Assembly (NCBI GenBank): GCA_001769535.1
Contig: MEOH01000027.1
Coordinates: 158,553 to 222,552 of the forward strand
Length of the DNA stretch: 64,000 nt
DNA from: Bacteroidetes bacterium GWF2_38_335
Lineage (GTDB): Bacteria > Bacteroidota > Bacteroidia > Bacteroidales > GWF2-38-335
Direction of reading: 5' to 3'
Below the pieces are notes generated by a model, which saw nothing but the letters and a program-made list of their open reading frames with translations, was not told where the DNA came from and made no database searches. Of the stretch, positions 25,113 through 34,871 are shown in pieces; position 1 is the first letter of the stretch, and every line of letters starts with the position of its first letter. A program made the position numbers and the translations under genes.

Positions 25113-26036
25113 CTATAAAGTTGTCAAATAATATTTATATGTTTCAGCTATTCCCTTTTCCAAAGATGTTTTGGCAAAAATTCCAAGGTTTTTAAGTTTT
25201 GACACATCAACCAATTTTTGTTTCATCCCAACTGGTTTTTCAAGATTATGGTAGAATTCTGAATTATAACCAATCACCTTAGATATTATATGATAATATT
25301 CATTTATGGTATAGTCTTTTCCTAAACCCACATTTAACAGTTCTGGTATTTTTTTAAAATCTGAAAGCAAATTCCACACTATTTCTGCAAAATCACCTGC
25401 GTACATAAATTCCCTTCGGGCATTGCCGTCACCCCATATTTCAACATTTGAAATGTTTCCAATCTTTGCTTCATGTATTTTTCTTATTACCGCGGGAATC
25501 ATATGAGAGAATTCCAAATCAAATTTGTCATGTTTTCCATATAAATTACATGGAATAACTGTTTTATATGAATACCCCGAATTCTCACTGTTTAAATAAG
25601 AGCAAAGTCTTTGAGTTAGTATTTTTGCAATTGCATAACCTTCATTTGTTGGCTCGAGTTTTCCTGAAAGCAACATTTCTTCTTTTAATGGGTTGACAGC
25701 ATCTGCCGGATACATGCAAGACGAACCTATATTCAGAAAATTAGGAATTTGATTTTTATGTGCAGCCCAGACAATGTTTCTGCCAATATCTGAATTTTCA
25801 ATTAAAAATTTTACAGGATTACTAATATTTGCCTGAATACCACCCACAATTCCTGCTGCATGAATAATTATGTCGGGTTTTTTAATTCTAATATAATTAT
25901 ATGTTTGCTCATAGTCAAGTAAATTCAACTCACTTTTATCAGGTAAAAGGACTTTATAACCTGAAGGGACTGCTTCAGATAGATTTCTGCCCACCATTCC
26001 AGAGGCACCACAAATCAATACTTTATCCATAAACAA
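25113..26036 (-). CDS. colC: GDP-L-colitose synthase / GDP-fucose synthase family (ColC)
   Basis: 307-residue SDR: CGASGMVGRNL cofactor loop, NIGSSCMYP (Ser106, Cys107) and EGYAIAK (Tyr134, Lys138). Cys107 and His178 (EFSHMIP) match the two C3/C5 epimerisation residues known for E. coli Fcl. The family epimerises and then reduces GDP-4-keto-6-deoxy sugars. Because colD is the next gene and gmd the previous one, the 3-deoxy substrate and GDP-L-colitose product are favoured; GDP-L-fucose synthase (fcl) is the alternative. Likely start MDKVLICG, the second or third Met. Confidence 0.82.
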   Translation of the reverse strand: MFMDKVLICGASGMVGRNLSEAVPSGYKVLLPDKSELNLLDYEQTYNYIRIKKPDIIIHAAGIVGGIQANISNPVKFLIENSDIGRNIVWAAHKNQIPNFLNIGSSCMYPADAVNPLKEEMLLSGKLEPTNEGYAIAKILTQRLCSYLNSENSGYSYKTVIPCNLYGKHDKFDLEFSHMIPAVIRKIHEAKIGNISNVEIWGDGNARREFMYAGDFAEIVWNLLSDFKKIPELLNVGLGKDYTINEYYHIISKVIGYNSEFYHNLEKPVGMKQKLVDVSKLKNLGIFAKTSLEKGIAETYKYYLTTL

Positions 26037-26042
26037 ACACAG

Positions 26043-27164
26043 TTACTCAAAATAATTTCTAATTTCAAAACCGCCCTTTTTGATGTAGTTTTCTTTTTTC
26101 ATCAATTTTATATCAGACCAAACCATTTCCCTGATCAATTCATCAAGTGAATGTTTGGGCTCCCAATTTAGATTTCGTTTAGCTTTTGAAGGGTCTCCAA
26201 CCAAACAATCAACTTCTGTTGGTCTGTAATATCTGGGATCAATTTCCAGAATACATTTGTCTAAGGGTAGAGAAAATTCTTCGGATAAGCATTTGGACAC
26301 AAATGCTTTTTCATTTTTGCCTTTTCCTCTAAATTCCAGAATAATACCAAGTTCTTCAAAAGTTTTTCGTACAAAATCTCTTATTTTGGTAGTTTTTCCT
26401 GTAGCAATCACGTAATCTTCCGGATGATCCTGTTGAAGGATTAAATACATTGCCTCAACATAATCCTTGGCATGTCCCCAATCCCTTTGGGCATCAAGAT
26501 TTCCTAAATAAAATTTATCCTGCAAACCCAGAACGATTCTGGCTGCAGCTCGTGTAATCTTTCTTGTAACAAAAGTTTCCCCTCTAACCGGAGATTCGTG
26601 ATTAAATAAGATTCCGTTACAACAAAACATATTATATGCTTCCCTGTAATTCACTGTAATCCAATATCCATATAGTTTAGCCACCCCATAAGGACTCCTG
26701 GGGTAAAATGGTGTATTCTCATTTTGAGGTATTGATTGTGCTTTTCCAAATAACTCTGATGTTGACGCCTGATATATTTTACATTTCTTTTCAAGACCTA
26801 AAATTCTGACTGCTTCTAAAATTCTTAGTGCCCCCATTGCATCTACATTTGCTGTGTATTCAGGTGTTTGAAAGCTTACATGGACATGCGACTGTGCAGC
26901 CAAATTGTAAATTTCGTCAGGTTTAATTTCCTGTATTAATCTTATTAAATTTGTGGAATCAGTCAAATCGCCATAATGCAGAATAAATTTTTGATTTTCT
27001 ATGTGTGGGTCCTCATAGATATGGTCAATTCTTTCAGTATTAAAAAGTGACGATCTGCGTTTAATGCCATGGACGGTATAACCTTTTTTCAAAAGAAATT
27101 CTGCAAGATATGCTCCATCCTGGCCTGTTATTCCTGTAATTAGTGCTGTTTTGTTTTTTTTCAT
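26043..27164 (-). CDS. gmd: GDP-mannose 4,6-dehydratase
   Basis: 373 residues from the ATG at 27164 ([11 protein letters not shown]); the longer reading adds eight residues that the family lacks. [16 protein letters not shown] is the NADP site, [12 protein letters not shown] and [11 protein letters not shown] follow, the active site is SELFGKAQ with [15 protein letters not shown] (YxxxK), and RYYRPTEVD lies near the C-terminus. Converts GDP-D-mannose to GDP-4-keto-6-deoxy-D-mannose, feeding colD and colC immediately downstream. GDP-mannose synthesis genes (manB/manC) are not in the window. Confidence 0.96.
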   Translation of the reverse strand: MKKNKTALITGITGQDGAYLAEFLLKKGYTVHGIKRRSSLFNTERIDHIYEDPHIENQKFILHYGDLTDSTNLIRLIQEIKPDEIYNLAAQSHVHVSFQTPEYTANVDAMGALRILEAVRILGLEKKCKIYQASTSELFGKAQSIPQNENTPFYPRSPYGVAKLYGYWITVNYREAYNMFCCNGILFNHESPVRGETFVTRKITRAAARIVLGLQDKFYLGNLDAQRDWGHAKDYVEAMYLILQQDHPEDYVIATGKTTKIRDFVRKTFEELGIILEFRGKGKNEKAFVSKCLSEEFSLPLDKCILEIDPRYYRPTEVDCLVGDPSKAKRNLNWEPKHSLDELIREMVWSDIKLMKKENYIKKGGFEIRNYFE

Positions 27165-27193
27165 TATTGGTATATTCAAATAAATCACTAAAT

Positions 27194-28399
27194 TTAGATA
27201 AGATTAAGCAATAATTTTAATTTTTCCTCTATTTTTTCAGGGTGATTCTCAGATAAGTAGAGGTCATAATTTGGATTAAAAACTCCTGAATCAATATTTG
27301 CTTTCAGATCCAGGATGATATTGGCAATGAAATTGGAATTATCCAAATCAATTACGACGCCCAAATTATTTTTTCTGACAACTTTTTCCATCCAATACCC
27401 TTTATTGACAATCAATGGCTTATTAAGCAAACATGCTTTAAAAACCATATTACTTGTACTGGGAAAGCTTAAATAGGCTGCATAAATGGCATCAAAAGCA
27501 CTAATAATTTTATTAAACTCACCTTCTGTATCAACTTTATCCAGATAAAAAAAACAATTTTCAGGTTTTTTTTCAACAAAATCCAAAAAACGTTTTAGGT
27601 TGTCAGGGCTAAACTGATCTTTTTGAATTTTACCTATAAACGCAAACTTTAAGGAGCCATCAGAATTTTCTATAGCCAAATTCATGAGGGGAATCAAGCC
27701 CTTTCTTTCTCCAAGCGCACCAATTGATCCAATAAGAAATCCATCTTTCGAAAACATTTTAAGCTGATAATAAATACTTGATTCAGGAGCAATATCACAG
27801 CTTGAGAAATCAGGAAAATGAATAACAGTTTTCTTAATATTTCGCTCTGTTTTTTCAATAACAAATTCATCCAGCATACACACCCCAATGCACTTTTTAA
27901 GCTGAAAAATTCTGTCAAAATTCCAACTTCCTATTTCTTCCTTTGCATTTTCGCTGTATTGAACAGGGTGGAAATAAATTCCTGACCAATTATATGTGAA
28001 TTTTATTTCCAGAAATTTTATAAATCCTTTGATAATTAGTCTATGGTCTCTATGAAAGCGCATATTGTCAAGCCAGCAAAAAAACACTAAATCGGGCCTT
28101 AACCCACTTTTTTTTCTGGCTTTCTTAATTGATTGTATAGAGCGCCTCCAATTATTGAGTACTTTGTATCGCAGGCTTTGATTCTTATATTCACTGACAG
28201 GTGTATTAATATAAATCTCCTGATCAATTTCTTTTTTCCATTTCTTGATTTCTGATTCCAGAAAATTTGTATCCGGGTAGATAATTACAATATTGTTTCC
28301 CATTTTAAGGAAAGTCTCTGAAATCATTGAAATATAAGTTGAATGGTGACCTTCAGATAAAAAATCAATTAAATAAATTGTGTTTCGTTTTTTTATCAT
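27194..28399 (-). CDS. Putative glycosyltransferase (GT4-like)
   Basis: 401 residues. The N-terminus [19 protein letters not shown] resembles the acceptor-side loop of GT-B enzymes (EGHH in place of GGAER), and the C-terminal half contains [19 protein letters not shown] and [20 protein letters not shown], a degenerate equivalent of the GT4 donor site (no clean EX7E). Probably adds a residue to the polysaccharide. Position between gmd and an FkbM-family methyltransferase within one minus-strand run supports this. Specificity not predictable. Confidence 0.72.
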   Translation of the reverse strand: MIKKRNTIYLIDFLSEGHHSTYISMISETFLKMGNNIVIIYPDTNFLESEIKKWKKEIDQEIYINTPVSEYKNQSLRYKVLNNWRRSIQSIKKARKKSGLRPDLVFFCWLDNMRFHRDHRLIIKGFIKFLEIKFTYNWSGIYFHPVQYSENAKEEIGSWNFDRIFQLKKCIGVCMLDEFVIEKTERNIKKTVIHFPDFSSCDIAPESSIYYQLKMFSKDGFLIGSIGALGERKGLIPLMNLAIENSDGSLKFAFIGKIQKDQFSPDNLKRFLDFVEKKPENCFFYLDKVDTEGEFNKIISAFDAIYAAYLSFPSTSNMVFKACLLNKPLIVNKGYWMEKVVRKNNLGVVIDLDNSNFIANIILDLKANIDSGVFNPNYDLYLSENHPEKIEEKLKLLLNLI

Positions 28400-28422
28400 T
28401 TTCGCTCAAGTTCAATACCTGT

Positions 28423-29388
28423 TTAGGTTAATTTTAAAAAATTAATCAGTTTATCATTCGTCGTAAACAAAAAGTTATTTCCTTTAAAAGTATAGTCATT
28501 AAAACTTTGCAAACTTGTAATATCAATAATCCTTTTCATATTCAAATTGCTTTCAGGCAATTCAAACACTCTGTATCCTGAATCCTTCATTTGATTAATG
28601 ATAGAATTAAAATGATTACCCTTTTCGTTAATTTCAATTACAAAATCAGGTTTATATTCAGTAATTATTTTTTTTGATCCTAATAGTACTTTTTCTTCAA
28701 AACCTTCTGTATCTATTTTTATATACAAAGAGTCAAAACCTCTATTTAATCCATAAAAAATTGAATCTAAAGTTTTTACTGCTACTTTTTCTACTCTTTG
28801 TAATTCAAAACCCTGACTGATTGTTTTATCGAAACTGCTTAGATATGAACTTTTATCAATATAAATTTCTAATTCATCATCTTTTTCACCAACACCACAG
28901 TTAAAGATTGTATAATCACTAAACAAATTCATCCTGCATCTTTCGTTATTTATAGTATTCAGCTCCTTATTTGGCTCAACAAACAATACACTTTTTCCTT
29001 TGCTCAGGGGAATCAGGGAGCGAAGACCCAAATTTGAACCTACATCAATCCAAAGCAGGTTTTTATTACGGTAAAACTGTTCGGTTTTATTCTCTATTAC
29101 ATTAAGAAGCGGATCTTGCCATTTATAAGACAATGCAAATTGCCAGGTTTTTATATCATCTTTATCAACTTTTGTTTTTATGATCTTACCATTGTCCAAA
29201 AGGATTTTCCAGATAAAACTGAATTTTGGCTGTTCAATTTTATCAACAATATACCTGACAGCCCTGTAGGGTAATCTTTCGTAGACAAAGTTAAATATCC
29301 CGGATGTTTTTTTATATTTCAATAAAAAAATCAATATTCGGACAAACGGATAACCTGCAATTTTTATAGCTTTCATACCTATAGACAC
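28423..29388 (-). CDS. FkbM family methyltransferase
   Basis: 321 residues. SAM motif LLWIDVGSNLGLRS near residue 113, VLFVEPNKE at the acidic loop, and the FkbM core AVKTLDSIF followed by LYIKIDTEGFEEKVLLG and PDFVIEINEKG. FkbM-type enzymes O-methylate sugars and polyketides, and in O-antigen loci often cap or decorate the chain. The start overlaps the Wzt gene by 10 bp. The N-terminal 70 residues have a hydrophobic-basic character that could place it at the membrane. Confidence 0.87.
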   Translation of the reverse strand: MSIGMKAIKIAGYPFVRILIFLLKYKKTSGIFNFVYERLPYRAVRYIVDKIEQPKFSFIWKILLDNGKIIKTKVDKDDIKTWQFALSYKWQDPLLNVIENKTEQFYRNKNLLWIDVGSNLGLRSLIPLSKGKSVLFVEPNKELNTINNERCRMNLFSDYTIFNCGVGEKDDELEIYIDKSSYLSSFDKTISQGFELQRVEKVAVKTLDSIFYGLNRGFDSLYIKIDTEGFEEKVLLGSKKIITEYKPDFVIEINEKGNHFNSIINQMKDSGYRVFELPESNLNMKRIIDITSLQSFNDYTFKGNNFLFTTNDKLINFLKLT

Positions 29389-30674
29389 CGTTTATTATTA
29401 ATTATTGACCATATGGTAAGAGGTTTTACAATACCGAGTTTTTGTCCCATCCAACCAAATTTTTTCTCATTACTAACTATTTCGAATGTTAAAACATCGT
29501 AGCCATCAAGTAAAAGGAATCCAAAATTTTTAACCAGCATTATTCTCCCAATTGTATAAGACCCTTCCATCATCAAATTAGCAGGGACAATACATTTCCA
29601 TTTATATAATCCTTTTTCAGGATTTACTAAATGTACATCTGTTTCTGAACTTGAAACATCAAAAACCATATTGCCTGCCTCATCAAACAGTTGAAACGCC
29701 GGATCAACTGTAAAATCACCACCTTCAAATAAAAGAAACTCCATTTCAACAGTAAATGATTCACCTGCATTAATAGTATCAGGACTATTTTCGGGAATGA
29801 CCCTGATTGATTTCAGGGCAGCAAAATCAGTTTTATATTTAAAATTATCATTCCATTCCAAAAAAAGAATGTGATTAGAATAATGTGAAAGGTAAGAGGC
29901 AATTACTTCATCTGTATTCCCTGATTTTGCAATTTGACCGCTTTCCAGAAGTATAGCAGAGGTGCAAAAGGATTTTACAGCTGTCATGTTGTGGCTTACA
30001 AATAAAACCGTTCTTCCTTTCTCCCAACTTACATTTTTCATTTTCCCGATTGCCTTTTTCTGGAATTCGGCATCGCCCACAGCAAGTACTTCATCAACAA
30101 CAAGGATATCCGGTTCAAGGTGTGCGGCAACGGAAAAACCTAAACGGACTGTCATTCCGCTTGAATATCGTTTAACGGGGGTATCAACGTAGCGTTCAAT
30201 TCCCGAAAATGAAACAATCTCATCAAATTTTCTGGTTATTTCAGATTTTCTCATTCCCATGATCGCACCGTTCATATAAATATTCTCACGGCCGGTCATT
30301 TCAGGATGAAAACCTGTGCCTACTTCCAAGAGGGAGGCAATTCTTCCATTATAAGAAACAGTACCTTCTGTGGGTTTGGTCACCCGGGAAAGTATTTTAA
30401 GAAGGGTGGATTTTCCTGCGCCATTTTTACCAATAATACCCACAACATCGCCTTCAGCAATTTCAAGATCAATATTTCTTAATGCCCAAACGTAATCAGA
30501 CTGTCCTTTTTTTGACTGTTCATTTTTTTCGCCGATTTTCAGGTAGGGGTCTTCCTTTCCAAGCACAACAGTTTTCCACCACCTGTTCAGGTCATGCGAC
30601 ACCGTTCCTGTACCCACAACCCCAAGGCGGTATTGTTTTGAAAGATTTTTTATACTGATGGCGATTTGTTTCAT
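29379..30674 (-). CDS. wzt: Polysaccharide ABC exporter ATPase with C-terminal substrate domain (Wzt)
   Basis: 431 residues. Nucleotide-binding domain with Walker A GKNGAGKST (82-90), signature YSSGM (170-174), Walker B ILVVDE (190-195) and H-loop His228. Residues about 260-420 form an extra beta-rich domain like the C-terminal Wzt domain that recognises chain-terminal modifications in O9a-type systems. Works with the Wzm permease encoded two genes upstream to export undecaprenyl-linked glycan. The FkbM methyltransferase just downstream is a candidate for making the terminal cap recognised here (inference). Confidence 0.94.
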   Translation of the reverse strand: MKQIAISIKNLSKQYRLGVVGTGTVSHDLNRWWKTVVLGKEDPYLKIGEKNEQSKKGQSDYVWALRNIDLEIAEGDVVGIIGKNGAGKSTLLKILSRVTKPTEGTVSYNGRIASLLEVGTGFHPEMTGRENIYMNGAIMGMRKSEITRKFDEIVSFSGIERYVDTPVKRYSSGMTVRLGFSVAAHLEPDILVVDEVLAVGDAEFQKKAIGKMKNVSWEKGRTVLFVSHNMTAVKSFCTSAILLESGQIAKSGNTDEVIASYLSHYSNHILFLEWNDNFKYKTDFAALKSIRVIPENSPDTINAGESFTVEMEFLLFEGGDFTVDPAFQLFDEAGNMVFDVSSSETDVHLVNPEKGLYKWKCIVPANLMMEGSYTIGRIMLVKNFGFLLLDGYDVLTFEIVSNEKKFGWMGQKLGIVKPLTIWSIINNKRCL

Positions 30675-30690
30675 CCTGTAAAACTAAAAA

Positions 30691-31875
30691 TTATTTTAAA
30701 TGCATTTCGTAATCCGCAATTACCCTGACAATCCTTTCAGCTGTCCTGCCATCCCATAACTCAGGTAAAAACGGATGCTTTTCCAGAACAAGTGCCTGTT
30801 TGAATTCTTTTCTTATCCGGGATATTTTATTTCCGGTCAGCACAGATACTGCTCCATTGCTTTTCAGAGTAACCGGACGTTCGGTGTTATCACGCAAAGT
30901 CAGGCAAGGTGTTCCAAGAACTGTTGACTCTTCCTGTAAACCACCACTATCGGTTAGAATTACCCTTGCATCCATATTCAGTTTCAACATTTCATGATAT
31001 CCGACAGGATGCAAGAGAACCATCCGTTTATTTTTTTTAAGCTTACCGATCAGATCATATTTTTCCAGGTTCTTCAGGGTTCTTGGATGCATTATCCAGA
31101 TCAGGTCAATCAATTTCGTAACTTCATCATTAAAATAATCAACAAGTGATTTAATGATTTTTTTATCATCGACATTTGACGGGCGATGCAATGTAAGCAG
31201 GGCAAAGCTGTTTTGTTTAAGATACTCGTATTCACCAATTCCGCCAAAGAAATTTCTTTTGGCAATTTGGTCAGCCGACAATTTAAGTGCCTTTTTTCTT
31301 TCATTTTCAAGACAATCGACCATAATATTTCCGACAAAGAATATTTTATTTTTGTTAACGCCTTCATTTTCCAGATTCAGGCAGGAAATTCTGTCAGGTG
31401 CAAACATCAGGTCAGAAAGTCTGTCGGCAATAACCCTGTTTACTTCTTCGGGCATGCTCATATCACCACTTCTGAGTCCGGCTTCAATATGAGCTAATTT
31501 AATATGTTCCTTTTTTGCCACAATTGCACCGGCACAAATAGCATTTACATCCCCAACAACAACGATCCAGTCAGGCTTAACTTTTTTCACGACTTTTTCA
31601 AGTTCTATCATGGTTCTGCCAACCTGTTCGGCATGAGTTCCGGAGCCAACACCGAGGTGAATATCAGCTTTAGGAATTTTGAGGTCTTTGAAAAAATTAT
31701 CTGACATTCTAATGTCATAATGTTGTCCTGTATGAACAATGATATTTTTAATCTTAACCTTGGCGCTTTCGTTGAATTTTTTGACTGCCCTGACAAAGGG
31801 TGCAATTTTCATGAAGTTTGGTCTGGCGCCAACTACAGTCAATATCTTTATTATAGTTTGTTTGTTCGTTTTCAT
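30691..31875 (-). CDS. wecB: UDP-N-acetylglucosamine 2-epimerase (non-hydrolysing)
   Basis: 394 residues: VGARPNFMKIAPF at the N-terminus, HTGQHYD, VVGDVNA, HIEAGLRSGDMSMPEEVNR near residue 130, and the UDP-binding C-terminal segment LTDSGGLQEESTVLGTPCLTLRDNTERP (read in two parts). All are hallmarks of the WecB/MnaA fold. Interconverts UDP-GlcNAc and UDP-ManNAc; the product could feed a ManNAc-derived sugar such as a substrate for the acetamidino branch. Sits between the exporter genes wzm and wzt. Confidence 0.93.
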   Translation of the reverse strand: MKTNKQTIIKILTVVGARPNFMKIAPFVRAVKKFNESAKVKIKNIIVHTGQHYDIRMSDNFFKDLKIPKADIHLGVGSGTHAEQVGRTMIELEKVVKKVKPDWIVVVGDVNAICAGAIVAKKEHIKLAHIEAGLRSGDMSMPEEVNRVIADRLSDLMFAPDRISCLNLENEGVNKNKIFFVGNIMVDCLENERKKALKLSADQIAKRNFFGGIGEYEYLKQNSFALLTLHRPSNVDDKKIIKSLVDYFNDEVTKLIDLIWIMHPRTLKNLEKYDLIGKLKKNKRMVLLHPVGYHEMLKLNMDARVILTDSGGLQEESTVLGTPCLTLRDNTERPVTLKSNGAVSVLTGNKISRIRKEFKQALVLEKHPFLPELWDGRTAERIVRVIADYEMHLK

Positions 31876-31882
31876 AGAGAAT

Positions 31883-32725
31883 TTAAACCGTATCCATAAA
31901 TCCCTTCTCGACTTTATTAAAAATAATCAATCCGACCAGCAGCAAAACAATCATGAAGCAAAAGCTGTACAACAGATATATCCAGGAAAAATAACCCTGG
32001 CCAAGGAAAGCAAACCTGAAGCTTTCAACAATTGAAGTCATTGGATTTAGGGCGATAATCCATCTACTATCGGACGGGATCGAATTTAGCGGGTAAATAA
32101 CAGGAGTAATATACATCCAGAGTTGAACTGCAAACTGCAACAGAAAATTAAGATCCCGGTATTTGGTTGTCAGTGACGAGAAAATTATTCCAAAGCCCAG
32201 ACTTAACCCTGCGGTCATGATCAGCAACACAGGAACCAGAACAATATATTGGTTTGGTAAAATAACAGATGATTTATCAAAGAAATAGTAAAAATAAACC
32301 ATTAAAAAAATTACAAACTGAATAAAAAACCTAATCAGGTTTGATATTGTAATAGAAAGCGGGACAACCATACGAGGAAAATAAACTTTTCCAAAAACTT
32401 GTTGATTTTCAATAAAAACCTTGGAATTACGAGTTAAACAATCTGAGAAATATGACCATATTATTATTCCGCCCAAATAAAAAACCGGTTGAGGTAAGCC
32501 GTCAGTGGACAATCCGGCCAGGTTTCCAAAAACGAACATAAACATAACAGTGGTAAGAATTGGTTGGATAACAAACCAAAGGGGGCCCAGAATAGTTTGT
32601 TTATAGAATGTCAGGATATCCCTTTTGATGTACATTATTACCAAATCCCTGTACTCCCAGATTTCCGAAAATCCAAACTCGATTAATTTACCTTGCGGTT
32701 TAATTTGTTTTTGAAATTGTTCCAA
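31883..32725 (-). CDS. wzm: Polysaccharide ABC exporter permease (Wzm)
   Basis: 280 residues with six hydrophobic segments and the ABC-2 type signature: IWEYRDLVIMYIKRDI before helix 1, LGPLWFVIQPILTTVMFMFV in helix 1-2, and LNFLLQFAVQLWMYITPVIYP near residue 200. Starts at a TTG (32725), because an in-frame stop lies shortly upstream and no ATG fits. A TACTTTTG box lies 34 nt before it, so this gene probably heads the long transcript to about 20163. Partner of wzt. Confidence 0.92.
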   Translation of the reverse strand: MEQFQKQIKPQGKLIEFGFSEIWEYRDLVIMYIKRDILTFYKQTILGPLWFVIQPILTTVMFMFVFGNLAGLSTDGLPQPVFYLGGIIIWSYFSDCLTRNSKVFIENQQVFGKVYFPRMVVPLSITISNLIRFFIQFVIFLMVYFYYFFDKSSVILPNQYIVLVPVLLIMTAGLSLGFGIIFSSLTTKYRDLNFLLQFAVQLWMYITPVIYPLNSIPSDSRWIIALNPMTSIVESFRFAFLGQGYFSWIYLLYSFCFMIVLLLVGLIIFNKVEKGFMDTV

Positions 32726-32759
32726 GTATAAGTCAGTTAAATCCTCATATCAAATGATC

Positions 32760-32767
32760 CAAAAGTA
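32760..32767 (-). promoter_or_regulatory. Candidate -7 box at the head of the wzm operon
   Basis: Minus strand TACTTTTG, matching TAnnTTTG, in the 178-bp gap between wzm and the large membrane protein gene. Would drive the run of minus-strand genes from 32725 to 20163. No convincing -33 element. Confidence 0.4.
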
Positions 32768-32903
32768 ATAAAATATCAGGAATATTAATAATTCAGGCTG
32801 TTGTACCTGATAAAATTTACACTTACTAATTCAAATATAGGAAAAAGTTTCATCATCCCTTCAAAAATGAAATTCAAATATCTACTTGTGGGAAAACGCT
32901 AGC

Positions 32904-34871
32904 TTACTTTTTTAAGAAAACAAACTGTTCTCCCGAGATGCCATCTGTAAAGATAGTATCAATCTCAGGAATTAATAATTCAGGGAGATGCACATTTTTT
33001 TGAAGAACCACAAAACTAATTTTGTTTTTATTAATATAATCCGAAAGAAAGGCATTTAATTGGGCCGAATCGTGCATATTGGAAACTTTCAAAGGGTATT
33101 CAGCCATTTCTGCAACAGTAAAATATTTATTAAAAAGATTGTCACGTTCAATAGCCCTTGTAATAATTGCTTCACTGTTGTTTAAATTACTATCATTTTG
33201 GTAGATATTTAGATTTTTTATCAAAAAGAAATCAATGCTGGTTGAAAAAGCAGAGAACCAATAGGCATTATTTAAATCATGTTTGTTGCGTAATTTGAAC
33301 TCACTTTCTTCAAAAATAATTCCACCGATATTATTATAATTGTTTTTCTTATGATATTCCGTTACGCTTGTTATATAATGAACAGATCTTGCTTCTTCGG
33401 GTTTTTGTATGAAATTAAATTTTGTTACGATGAAAATAATAGCACAATAAATCATTAACAGTGAGACATATAGAAGATAAGCCCTTTTTTGAAACCTGTT
33501 CTTACTTTCAACTTTTTTATATACTATCAGCAATGACAAAAAAGACATAATATTTATCAATAATAAATAATTAAGATAATTAATCTGACCGGCATCATAT
33601 CCGGCAAAAGGAAAAAGAAAAAACTGCACAATATTCCCAATGATCATGCACAAAATTAGAATGATATAAATTTGCTGGTACTTACTTATAAATTCTTTGT
33701 AGAACAATTTATCTCTGAAAAAGGAAAAAGCAAGTAACAGAAAGAGTGGTAAAAAAAATGGGAGGTACATGAAATAGTCCTTTGATTGAGTAACCAGGTC
33801 GGCAAAGAAAAAACCCAATTGATAAAAATTTGCCAAATAGCTTGCAGAGTGCGTTATTCCTTTACTTTCAGAATTTTGTTGCATATAATAAAATAAACCG
33901 ATAAAAAGGATTGTCAGTGAAACAGCAATCAGTGTAATAAAACTGCTTCTAACAAAATTACCCTTTATAAGTTTCCAGAAAATAAGAATAGAAATTACAG
34001 GAAAAATTACAGGTGCAAATGCAATGTTTAGAACAGGCAAAATGGAAAGGGGGAAAAATGAATAAGGTGATTTTTTAAACTCCATAAATAAAAACATGAT
34101 ATAAAAGGGAACAGCAATCATGAATTTTGTTTGATGAGCATTTGTTCCTGCCTGGCTAATAAATGAATAATCCAGCAAAAAAGAGGAAATAAAGATTGAA
34201 AAGCAGGCAGCTATTAATAATAATCTGTTGCTTGTAAAAATCAACGTCAATGACAACATTCCGATAATTATTACAGAACTGAAAAAAGATTTAATAATTA
34301 CCGAAAAAACAAAAATCGGGTTAAGTTTAAAAACCGAAAACATCAACGCATTCAACCACAACTCGCTGTAATGGTATGGTGATGAATATGTATTGGAATC
34401 AAAATTTAATTGGCGGATAGTTTCAACCTGAAAAAGATTCATTTTATAACTCAAAACCGAATAGTAAACCTCGTCAAAATGCAATACAGCGGGCGGGTTT
34501 GAGGAAAAATACATCCAGGAATAAAATGAAAAGAACAATATTGCAAAAATAAATGCCAGAATCAAAGGTTTTTTTTCATCATTAAAACAAAAAGCTGCTT
34601 TAAGGTTAAAATTTATTTTTCCTTTTAATTTTCCTGCAAAAACAAGGTAAAATATTACAGGGATCAAAAATCCCCATTGAACAGTAAGCATTTGCGTTTT
34701 ACATACAGAATAACCAAATGAAATAAAAATCACTCCGGAAATCAGTTTAAGCATAACTCTGAAAAAAGGAGCAGGAATTTCATTTAACCTAAGAAAATGA
34801 ACTATTAATGATCCTATAAAAAAGGAACAAAAAAACAAAATCAATATGGCTAAAACAGCTATTAAGATCAT
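32904..34871 (-). CDS. Large polytopic membrane protein, possible lipid-linked glycan transferase or polymerase
   Basis: 655 residues with about 12-13 hydrophobic segments over the first 475 residues, then a soluble C-terminal domain of about 180 residues. The first big external loop has NPPAVLHFDEVYYSVLSYK with acidic residues, and SSPYHYSELWLNALMF follows, features reminiscent of GT-C enzymes. I cannot assign a family with certainty. It overlaps the aminotransferase gene by one base and lies in an O-antigen locus, so a role in transfer of a lipid-linked sugar is plausible; a polymerase is the alternative. Confidence 0.6.
   Translation of the reverse strand: MILIAVLAILILFFCSFFIGSLIVHFLRLNEIPAPFFRVMLKLISGVIFISFGYSVCKTQMLTVQWGFLIPVIFYLVFAGKLKGKINFNLKAAFCFNDEKKPLILAFIFAILFFSFYSWMYFSSNPPAVLHFDEVYYSVLSYKMNLFQVETIRQLNFDSNTYSSPYHYSELWLNALMFSVFKLNPIFVFSVIIKSFFSSVIIIGMLSLTLIFTSNRLLLIAACFSIFISSFLLDYSFISQAGTNAHQTKFMIAVPFYIMFLFMEFKKSPYSFFPLSILPVLNIAFAPVIFPVISILIFWKLIKGNFVRSSFITLIAVSLTILFIGLFYYMQQNSESKGITHSASYLANFYQLGFFFADLVTQSKDYFMYLPFFLPLFLLLAFSFFRDKLFYKEFISKYQQIYIILILCMIIGNIVQFFLFPFAGYDAGQINYLNYLLLINIMSFLSLLIVYKKVESKNRFQKRAYLLYVSLLMIYCAIIFIVTKFNFIQKPEEARSVHYITSVTEYHKKNNYNNIGGIIFEESEFKLRNKHDLNNAYWFSAFSTSIDFFLIKNLNIYQNDSNLNNSEAIITRAIERDNLFNKYFTVAEMAEYPLKVSNMHDSAQLNAFLSDYINKNKISFVVLQKNVHLPELLIPEIDTIFTDGISGEQFVFLKK

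Noticed and set aside
31154-31492. Plus-strand open frames inside wecB
   Set aside because: Antisense shadow of a well-supported gene.
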